Assembly (NCBI RefSeq): GCF_004011695.2
Contig: NC_082405.1
Span: 2,293,001 to 2,357,000 of the forward strand
Reading direction: 5' to 3'
Source of the DNA: Ascochyta rabiei
Taxonomy: Eukaryota; Ascomycota; Dothideomycetes; Pleosporales; Didymellaceae
DNA length: 64,000 nucleotides
The position numbers were made by a program, and so were the translations under genes. Numbering within the stretch: position 1 is the first letter of the stretch; every line of letters begins with the position of its first letter. A model generated the notes under the pieces. It was not told the DNA's origin. It saw only the letters and a program-made list of their open reading frames with translations, and did no database searches. This document shows positions 56,839 to 64,000 of this stretch, piece by piece.

Positions 56839-58362
56839 TCATCTAGCTGTTGTGGAGAAAACCTCCCATTCCTTCACTGCCACCCCACCGAACTGACCGT
56901 TACTTCCCGATGCAACTATTAAAGCCCTCACTGACTTTGTATTGATCTGGGCAAACCCGAGTTCATCAGGACCGTCTGTCACTGTCGTTGGGTATGTGCT
57001 CTCAATTGCCACCCACGATCCACTATCCGACAAGTATTCCATGCGCCAACTAGCAGGTGGGGGTACGCCGATGTCTGAGCCATCAGGTTGATCTGCGAAA
57101 AATACCATACGAGTGCCGTTCAAAGCTAGAGTTGTGTTCCAGGTAAGCGTGAGTGTAGAATTCTGTGGTGACTGTTCGTCGGCGTAGGAACTCCAGTATT
57201 CCGGCGGAAGGGGGTTCGATGGAATCTTCTCATCGTTCACAGCAGCGATCCAGTACTGGATTGGTGTTGTGTTCGCAGAGCTAGCCTTTGCAAGTGGCGC
57301 AACGTTGCGTGTTGGACGAGATGGTCGTGGAGGACGGCGTGTTTGCACTACTTTGTTGATGCCCGGTGGGGTTTGCGCATCGTCAAAGGTCATCTCATCG
57401 AATGCGACGCTGCGTCGGAAGTTGCCACCCGTGTCCGCATCTGCGGTATGGTACACGAGGAACCAACTACCGTTAAACTCGACCGCGCCAGGGTGTGACG
57501 TTGTAGAAGACACGATGTCGAGCAGAACACCTCGAAATGTCCAGGGACCCAATGGTGAACTAGCTGTTCCATATGCAATACAGGCGTGGTAAGATGTAGG
57601 GGTACATGGGGAGTCCGGTCCAGCGTTGTTTGCAGCATACAGCATGTAGTACGTGCCATTGCGCTTCATGAGCCATGGCGCTTCGAAGAAACCAGTCAAG
57701 GTCGAAACAGTGGTGACCTCACCAATTGGAGTCACCATGTCGCTTTCGAACTGGTATCCACGAAGGTCTCCGAAGGTACCATAGTAGACGTAGATCTTTC
57801 CATCGTCATCCACTAAGATCGTGGGGTCGATGTTCTGGATATCGTTCCCTGGAGCAGGCTTGGATTGAGAGAGAACAGGTCCAGATGCATGTGCGTCCTT
57901 GAAAGGCCCTAGTGGACTGTCTGCAACAGCAACACCAATCGCGAACTTGTCTGCGTTGTTTGATTGAGCTTCGGTGACTGGCGCATACAGATAAAACCGT
58001 CCATCTGGCCCTTCCACAATCTGCGCAGCATAGGCTGTTCCAGGAGAAGCCCACGCAAAGACATCTTCAGGCTGAATAATCCCGGGGTAAAAGTCCCACT
58101 CTGAACCTGCAGGATCGGGCGTCGATGTAGAGACGAACATTTCCCATTCGTTGATGATGAAGCTGTTTTCATTTTCAGGTGCGGCATCGTGACCAGCCAG
58201 AATGTAGAGGGTGTTGTTAACAACTAGTGGGGCCGGGTCGGCAGAGAAGTACGATCCGTCAGCAAGGATTGGATTTCCTGTTGACCGTATTGGGATGGGT
58301 TGAGACCGCGCATTTACTCCCAAGCTATGCGACAGCAGGAGACTTGCTAGGAAATAGAACAT
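56839..58362 (-). CDS. Secreted GH43 family glycoside hydrolase, 507 aa
   Basis: Extracellular enzyme acting on arabinose-, xylose- or galactose-containing side chains of plant polysaccharides. It is a single exon. The ORF is open back to 58,449, but the Met at 58,362 starts a clear signal peptide (MFYFLASLLLSHSLGVNA), so I choose it. The five-blade beta-propeller shows the GH43 catalytic triad in order: general base Asp in SYFSADPAPLV, pKa-modulating Asp in NIDPTILVDDDGKIYVYYG, and general acid Glu in GFFEAPWLM. The conserved His is in TSHPGAVEFNGSWFLVYH. A C-terminal beta domain of about 140 residues (from QYWIAAVNDEK) may bind carbohydrate. Several N-x-S/T sites fit secretion. The GGTGGAC heptamer was not seen upstream, so it may be outside the local regulon. 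The exact GH43 subfamily and substrate are not decided by what I can see. Confidence 0.85.
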   Translation of the reverse strand: MFYFLASLLLSHSLGVNARSQPIPIRSTGNPILADGSYFSADPAPLVVNNTLYILAGHDAAPENENSFIINEWEMFVSTSTPDPAGSEWDFYPGIIQPEDVFAWASPGTAYAAQIVEGPDGRFYLYAPVTEAQSNNADKFAIGVAVADSPLGPFKDAHASGPVLSQSKPAPGNDIQNIDPTILVDDDGKIYVYYGTFGDLRGYQFESDMVTPIGEVTTVSTLTGFFEAPWLMKRNGTYYMLYAANNAGPDSPCTPTSYHACIAYGTASSPLGPWTFRGVLLDIVSSTTSHPGAVEFNGSWFLVYHTADADTGGNFRRSVAFDEMTFDDAQTPPGINKVVQTRRPPRPSRPTRNVAPLAKASSANTTPIQYWIAAVNDEKIPSNPLPPEYWSSYADEQSPQNSTLTLTWNTTLALNGTRMVFFADQPDGSDIGVPPPASWRMEYLSDSGSWVAIESTYPTTVTDGPDELGFAQINTKSVRALIVASGSNGQFGGVAVKEWEVFSTTAR

Positions 58363-59025
58363 GTTTGCGGTGAGGGAGACAACTCTGACAGCATGGGGCC
58401 AGTCCGCATTAATGGTGTTATTGGTGCCTGGCGAAGTGTACGCACTCACCCCGGATCTTTACGGCTACGATTAAAATTACTTCGTAGACAAGCGAGAAGT
58501 TCCGGATGGCCAGCTACAACTAGTTAACAGTGAAAGTGACAGGTTAGGTGAAAGATTAGGACAGCATGCAGGGCAAATCGTGACAACTACAGAAAACCAG
58601 CTAGTTATCTACCAGCCCGCTTTTATAGTCGTTGATGAATCAACCTTCCAGATTTGGGGTGGGTGCGTACATATCGCCAGGTGTTATATAGCAGCAAGAG
58701 TCAGTGGGGCATATGTAACAGCGCATGAAACATCTGTAATGTCGATCATAATGCGGGGGCACAAAAGCGACACTTATCATATGCGCAGCTGTAGCAATGG
58801 GAATCCTGCACCTGCCTTGTAGAGTTAGCGCATGTTTTAAGTCTCAAGGGAAGGAGCAGCCCATGGGACTTGGATACGAAGACTTGCAGTCACTCGCGCA
58901 TCGCGCGTTGCGTCGACAGGTCTGGAAAGGCAGCTCAGTGTTGCTGCATTACTATGATAGGTTCGTTGTTTGATAAGCCGTGGGACTCTACCTCAATCAT
59001 CGTTGAGCGCTGCAATGCAGTGAAG
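58363..59025. other. GH43 promoter and intergenic DNA, no gene seen
   Basis: ORFs here are short and without motifs. No copy of the GGTGGAC/GTCCACC heptamer was found. Confidence 0.4.
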
Positions 59026-59882
59026 CTATCTTAAAACTGGTTTGTTTGCTTCTAGCAACTCCGCCAACTCGATTGGTTCCCTCTCTGCACGCTTGGAAAT
59101 GTTCGCTGAAACTTCGGTAAAGTCTGGATACACTTTGTGACCGGAATTGCTGGCTCTCATATTATTGGTGACAGAGTCAATGACCGAGCGAGGCATATGC
59201 TTTAGCTATCTTTCATACCAAGCATCTTCGCTGATTTCCTGAACTTCGATTTCGCGACCGAGCGTGCGCCCAACAATCTCAATAGTCTCCCTTTAAGTAT
59301 GAAGCTCTGGACCACAAAGCTGTACAACCCGATTACCTTCTGTCTCTGAAGCGAGGCTCGTTGAGCAGGGCACCGCAGGCTGTGTCGATATCTATTGGCG
59401 AGATGTAATCGAATTTGACATCAGGGTACAAGAGTTGGACAGCAGTACGTGGTATACCAGACTCTTTCAGTGCGACTTCGGTCTGAGGTTGCGCATGTTA
59501 CCTCCATCCTCTGCTGGGCCTTTAACGCTACCAGAGGGCAGAATAATCATATGCTCGACTTCAGCTTTTCTCAAGGCATCGACAATACTACGCATGTTGT
59601 CTGCACTGTCGAAGATAGTGTACGCAAAGGCTGATGTTGCGCCGGATTGTTGTACTGCATGCTTAACAATGTCCGGTGATGAGAGGTCGGCTTGAAAGGG
59701 AGTGTAGTTCTTAGATTCCTTGTCAGACTCGCTCAAGCCAGGAATCATTTTGGTGGGGTCACGCAATACCAGCCAGACATGAGCACCACGTCTGGGTGCT
59801 TCGATGGCAGCCGCGCAACCTACAGCTCCAACACAGTACGGTACGATCTTGCGAAGTCATGTTCCACGAGTTGAAATGTCAT
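59026..59882 (-). pseudogene. NmrA-like NAD(P)-binding protein, disrupted
   Basis: Read on minus, an NmrA/isoflavone-reductase-like protein can be followed across shifting frames. The segments are VGAVGCAAAIEAPRRGAHVW and LVLRDPTKMIPG (altered Rossmann start), FQADLSSPDIVKHAV, SADNMRSIVDALRKAEVEHM, IILPSGS, LLYPDVKFDYISPIDIDTAC, and NRVVQLCGPELHT. It ends in GRTLGREIEVQEISEDAWYE and VYPDFTEVSANISKRAE, with stop TAG at 59,026. Breaks: a frameshift after the start codon region; frameshifts near 59,470 and 59,355; and in-frame TAA (59,293-59,295) and TAG (59,208-59,210), both explainable as CAA/CAG C-to-T changes. In intact form this family binds NADP and acts as a redox sensor or reductase. About 285 residues, the expected length. 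Not functional as read. Confidence 0.7.
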
Positions 59883-61601
59883 AATGGGCTGTTAAATACT
59901 GAATGAGAAATGCTGAGCACATGCTGCTTGCCAGGCGCGGGCACGAAACTCAAGGATGTGGCGACATCCTTTTTAGCACTTAGTAAGACGTGCAGGAGAT
60001 TGTCACGACCAGCAGCCCAGCATTTCAACGTGTCGAGCTTCAACCTCGAAACTCACACTCTGCCACGGTGTGTACCTGTACGAGGGGGGTGTCTGAACGG
60101 GATGGCATTACGAGTTAACCCACAGAAGCGCATCAGATTGTCTTAATTACTTAATAATCTACGTTAGTAACCAGACTCAAACATTCCTTAGAATGGTGTG
60201 CAGCCTTCCGAGGCTTTTGAGGCAGCCTTACGTTAATCTCTTATGGTTTTACAATACTTTTAGACATCTACCAATGTGATTCTAGCAGGAGTCCCCTCTC
60301 CTCCATTGTGGCCATCTAGTCACAGCTGTAACTAAGGCTGAAGCTCTCTAGAAGAAAACTATTTATTAATTGACTAGCAGTAACAACTTACTAGATTAGG
60401 CACTAGATAATCTTTTCTTCACTAGTACTCTTCTCTAAAACACATTTGTGTCTGTCAAGTAAAGGAGGCTAAGAAATGCAGCTCAGCTAGTCTCTAGTCA
60501 ATGAGGGTACCAAATTTAAGTAGGCGGCTGGTTGATTTGGTAGGAGTAATATCACTGTAGATGCAAGACTAGACAGTCAGATGCGTGATTTAAAGGCTCT
60601 AAGAAGTAATATTCAGCTTCTGCTGTGCGTTAGAGCGTAGCGCATATTTTAACGCGCATTCAGTACAAGTGAGGTAATGACTAGGGGTCCTAGGAGCCAT
60701 AGTAGACAGAGTGTTATAGTCGTGCGTTATCTGTTCTTAAAATTAGTGAAATTCATATGTTGTTTACACAGCTTCATGGAGCGTTCGATGATATTTGATT
60801 TCCCCTTGTCATGTCAGCCCGTTCAGGCACCCCCCCCCTGTAGATTCAAGACAGCAGCAAGCAGAGGCGCGGGCCGAGAGCCGTCATTCGTGCTCGCGGA
60901 TTGTATCGGCCGATTGCACGTCTAAGTTCTAAAGGGAACGCTGTTCCATGATGTCATCATCAATAAAAGCTTGGAGAGCCGGTAGCGTTACAACGGCTAT
61001 CATCTCCTATCGGCTCGTTAGACATGTTCACACCCGAAACTCGTCGTTTTACTAGCGGGACGTGGAATGAACTTTGGAAGTTACAACGCGTAATTTTACG
61101 GAAACACGTTTGAGGACCCTACTGCTTGGTGATGTCTTTGATGGTGTGACGAGCGAGAGATCGCCTTTTCCCGACATGAGGGCGTGTACTAAAAGCATTG
61201 AAGCGTCGCGTGCTAAATCACGTTTGGGCAGAAGAAAGTATTTTGTCTTCGCCTTGACGATCTTGCGCATGAGTTACTTAAGCTGCCTTTCAAGTATTGT
61301 AGCCCACGGTAAGCATTGGATAAGTGTTGCAGCCAAAAAGGTAGGTTTTGTGCGCACACTTACTTGCCTTGTTAGCTACGTTATACAGGCTTATTCTCTG
61401 CCGGAATAATAAGGATGTCCTTCTCATAGAACAGCGTCCAGATCCTACGGCGGCTTCCCTTTACTGCAGCAATTCTTGTCCTGTCGCTCCCTAATAGACC
61501 GAATGGCTTCTCCAATCTTCTCTTATACCACCGACTGTCTCATTCTACCTACAACACTGATCAAAGCTTGAGGTTCTAGACACCTAAGCTCTGCGACTGC
61601 C
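59883..61601. other. Gene-poor region with a partly RIP-mutated remnant
   Basis: 60,160-60,640 is AT-richer with TAG/CTA-rich sequence like the repeat block, so it is probably an old transposon relic. A C-run is at about 60,832. ORFs on both strands around 61,052-61,409 (72 codons on minus, 111 on plus) overlap each other and I cannot assign either. No tRNA or other RNA gene is recognised. Confidence 0.4.
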
Positions 61602-62015
61602 TCATCTTGCTTCACACACCCCTTTTGTCGAATTCCCGGTGCAGCCAGTCGGACGAGATTCGATGGTCGTGACTGGAAAGAGTCCGAGGGCCGGCGTTTG
61701 CCCAGTGTCCCTTACCTCTGCACGCAGACTTGCCCAGTCCTGGAAAACATTGCTCACGCAATTCATACACTCGAACCAGCTGATTCTCAGGAGAAATAAC
61801 CCGGTCGTAATCCCGGCCTGGAGAAACCCAGTGCCGATTCCGCCGCCGATGGCAGTGCATCTGTACAAGATTCCACTCCCGGCTAGCAGCCGCAATCTAG
61901 CGGCCTCAGACGGCCCGCAGTTAGCCGACGGAGCGGATTTATTGCACAGTCCTGGTCTTGTGATGGCAAGCATAGGTGTTATTAAAACAGTGGGGTTGTT
62001 GTTATAGAGAGACAC
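61602..62015 (-). CDS. Hypothetical protein, possible short gene
   Basis: An ORF of 137 codons on minus. Near codon 105 (RAEV) there is a GTAAGG sequence that could be an intron donor, so the last part may not be translated as shown. There is a hydrophobic stretch in the middle (AIGGGIGTGFLQAGITTGLF) that could cross a membrane, followed by WFECMNCVSNVFQDWASLRA. No family is recognised. An overlapping plus-strand ORF of 122 codons is an equal competitor, so expression data would be needed to choose. Confidence 0.25.
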   Translation of the reverse strand: MSLYNNNPTVLITPMLAITRPGLCNKSAPSANCGPSEAARLRLLAGSGILYRCTAIGGGIGTGFLQAGITTGLFLLRISWFECMNCVSNVFQDWASLRAEVRDTGQTPALGLFPVTTIESRPTGCTGNSTKGVCEAR

Positions 62016-62710
62016 CAGGGCCGCTTTGCCAAATCCAAATTGGAATAAAAACCAAAACTACACACCCATGATTCACATCGAGCCTGAGCCACGCTCAAAT
62101 AGAGACCTGGTGCAATCTGACACGCCGCGAAGCGGGTGGATGTTCGGTCACACTCTAGATCGGTCTCGAATGCAGAGAAAAAGCCCAGTGGGCAGCTACT
62201 ATAGCTTCGAGAAGAACGGCGGTGACTTGTAACCTGTACATATGTTTGCAAGGTTCGTGAAACAAGGAACCGCGTCGTGAAAGTATGTTTTCCTGCTCAC
62301 GGCAGCTTCGACGTGACGCAGATAGCGCAGCGTAGCATAGCTCTTTTGCCTCCACGATCGGTCTAGCAAAGCAAACAGCAGAGCGCTTTAGTGATGCCCA
62401 CCGATTTCAGATGTCTCGTGGGCAGAAACGACAGGCTGACGAGGGGAAGGAAATGAAAGAACGTCCACTCCAGCCCCTGCCTTGAGAAACAACGACGCAA
62501 AATCCAGTTTGAACAGGGCCGCAATTGCGGCCAGGGCAGCAGAAAGAGTCGGCTAGCATGTATTGGCGTGCTGTTGACTGCCCAAGACGCGAGGAAATAC
62601 AAGGCTGCTGTTCCCGAAACGAGTGAAGTTTTCACCCTCCCCCCGTGTCTGTCTCTCCACCACGACCCAAACCCCACGTCGCCCTGGAGCTCGAAGGTCA
62701 ACCAGAGACG
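62016..62710. other. Intergenic, no feature supported
   Basis: It contains the 3' flank of the small secreted protein gene at 62,711. A 112-codon minus ORF at 62,363-62,701 lies just downstream and shows no motif. Confidence 0.4.
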
Positions 62711-63191
62711 CTAAAGACGCTGGCAAATCACACTCGCAATCTTCGTCTCCCAGCTCCCCAACTGCTTACGCTCATCCTTCTTGTTTTTGAACCCTACCTC
62801 TAACACCGCACCACCGCTTGTGAAGTCATTGACACCGCATCCAGCCTCCCTATAAATACATCAATCAGCATCTTCGTCATCTATATGTGCGAACACGACA
62901 ACACAACCTATCTTCCTGCGGAGTTACTTACTTATAGAAATCACACTTGAACCCCTCCTCGACGCTCAAGCTCCTGATGTTGCCGTCAAATCCGCCGAAG
63001 ATATTGGAGATATCGGTACAGTAGGCATTTGCGGGAACAAAGGTGGAGTCGGCGTTGATGGTGGCCAGATCCGGGTGCTTGAAGAGCGTTGCGGCGCGGC
63101 CGTCGCTGCGGAGCTCGATGGGTGAGAGGGTAGTGGGCAGGGCGTTAACAATGCCTCCGACGGCTGAGAGGACGAGGATGGAAAGCTGCAT
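62711..63191 (-). CDS. Small secreted protein, beta/gamma-crystallin-like pattern, 2 exons, 132 aa
   Basis: Exons are 63,191-62,932 and 62,849-62,711. The 82-nt intron has donor GTAAGT, branch-like CTGAT and acceptor TATAG, phase 2. Splicing changes a premature TAA into continued coding and adds 46 residues. It has an N-terminal signal peptide (MQLSILVLSAVGGIVNA). The mature protein has four cysteines: AYCTDI (58), FKCDFY (83), EAGCGV and SVICQR. The order CxFYxExGC ... LGSWxxKIASVxC resembles the fold of fungal small secreted proteins related to beta/gamma-crystallins. This is pattern recognition only. Role could be effector, toxin-like or cell-wall protein; the sequence does not say which. 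Confidence 0.75.
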
Positions 63192-63792
63192 GGTGGTAAT
63201 TGATTTGAGTTGGTTGCGATGAGAGTTGGGTTGGGAGTAGGTGTGTCGGGAACAAGCTTATCAACAAAAAAAAAACCATAATTCAAGCCTTTGTTTGATT
63301 TGTTTGACAATTTTTAGCAACGGGCTTTTGTTTGATTGAGTTTTGAGCCCTAGTTAATTGGCTAATCTTGTTTGTTTGGTTGAGTGAACATTCTATGGTT
63401 GCTGACATTAGTAGTGTAGGTAAGGAAGCACGACAGGGGTGTTCGGCTGTATTATTCGGATGAATTACATTTATTGCTCAGTACTTTGTGTACCAACCCC
63501 TAGCATTAACAACTGCCTAGCATCTGTCCTTCATGCTCGCCACCAGCTCCTGAAGGTCCTCAGGGTTGATCAAATCCTAGGTGTAACGAGGCATCGTGCC
63601 TTGGTGTTGCAATGCTGCGGCACTATCCTACTAGGGGATAGCGCCACATGTGGCCACGGTGTGCAAAACCTACGCTCTAGGCGATTAGAGGACGACAAGT
63701 ATTATTCTTACTATTGAATATACCTACTGCTATCCCTCCACTATCTCTCCTAGTGTAAAGCAAGTACTATTGCCTACAACTAGAACCTTACA
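63192..63792. other. Promoter of the small secreted protein, then unassigned sequence
   Basis: A TTTGTTTGATTTG-like AT-rich tract (63,290-63,400) forms the upstream flank. A 92-codon plus ORF at 63,439-63,717 has no recognisable domain and overlaps the start of transposon-like sequence. Confidence 0.4.
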
Positions 63793-64000
63793 CTAGGCCT
63801 CCCGAATAATCCTCCTAAGTTTATCGTAAATGTACTGCCTATCAAAAGCTATATTAGGGTAGGAAGCCTCTATTAAGTCCTTTGTCTTATCCCACAGAGT
63901 CCTAGTAGGGGTTAGATCTGGTGAATAAGGAGGCCAGTAGATAGGCTTAACACTTCATTCCTACGCTTCTTTAATAGCTTGTCTACCACACAGGTAGGAT
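63793..64000 (-). pseudogene. C-terminal end of a Tc1/mariner-type transposase, cut by the window edge
   Basis: On minus the frame reads PIYWPPYSPDLTPTRTLWD, the hallmark block around the last catalytic Asp of Tc1/mariner DDE transposases. It continues to KDLIEASYPN and KLRRIIREA and stops with TAG at 63,793. Upstream of PIYW a TGA interrupts the frame, so it is probably degenerate. The rest lies right of the window. Confidence 0.65.

Noticed and set aside
56384..56842. 152-codon minus ORF and 151-codon plus ORF across the small secreted protein
   Set aside because: They conflict with the spliced gene, which has a signal peptide and two good introns. Neither competitor has a motif.
62966..63310. 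114-codon minus ORF overlapping the crystallin-like protein
   Set aside because: Ser/Pro-rich shadow in another frame of the real secreted protein gene.

Overview
The window looks like a piece of a filamentous ascomycete chromosome. The evidence is short GT-AG introns of 48-82 nt, a C2H2 plus fungal-type transcription factor, fungal glycoside hydrolases, Tad-like LINEs, and heavy repeat-induced point mutation (RIP). A Dothideomycete (Pleosporales-like) source is my inference from the style of genes and repeats, not something I could test. No RNA gene, CRISPR array or prokaryotic feature was seen.

Two compartments are obvious. Bases 1 to about 46,300 are nearly all nested, RIP-degraded retroelements. 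Reading frames of gag and pol can still be followed by eye, but they are broken by TAG and TAA codons, as CpA-to-TpA mutation on both strands would produce. I recognise: a chromodomain Ty3/Gypsy family A (copies at 9.9-15.2 kb and, inverted, 30.0-43.5 kb, plus several separate LTRs); a complete 8.2 kb Ty3/Gypsy element B (30,167-38,351) with 199-bp LTRs and a CTTTA target duplication, inserted inside the second A copy; a complete 5.3 kb Ty1/Copia element (22,905-28,178) with 168-bp LTRs, inserted inside a full-length Tad-like LINE (about 18.65-29.9 kb); further Copia, Gypsy and LINE fragments; two tandem fold-back elements embedded in GGGTA-type minisatellites (15.2-16.4 kb); and a 0.92 kb LINE-tailed non-autonomous insertion with a 13-bp target duplication. 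A small island of unmutated DNA (2.0-4.17 kb) carries a 147-codon ORF, a possible tiny cysteine-rich gene and a decayed gene.

From about 46.3 kb to 63.4 kb the DNA is ordinary gene-bearing sequence. The core is a probable plant-polysaccharide (rhamnose/pectin side-chain) utilisation cluster: a GH78 alpha-L-rhamnosidase (minus, 3 exons), a divergently transcribed two-finger C2H2 transcription factor (plus, 2 exons), and an MFS sugar transporter (plus, 2 exons). A secreted GH43 enzyme (minus) lies 1.7 kb further on. The shared GH78/regulator promoter holds six GGTGGAC/GTCCACC heptamers in 121 bp, four of them exactly 13 bp apart. The transporter promoter holds three more. This suggests a local regulon controlled by the adjacent C2H2 factor.

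Other genes here include two small secreted cysteine-containing proteins that are visible only after splicing (56.2 kb plus; 62.7-63.2 kb minus), an NmrA-like pseudogene (59.0-59.9 kb) and a secreted-type ORF with one premature TAG (55.4 kb). The right edge enters a degenerate Tc1/mariner-type transposase.
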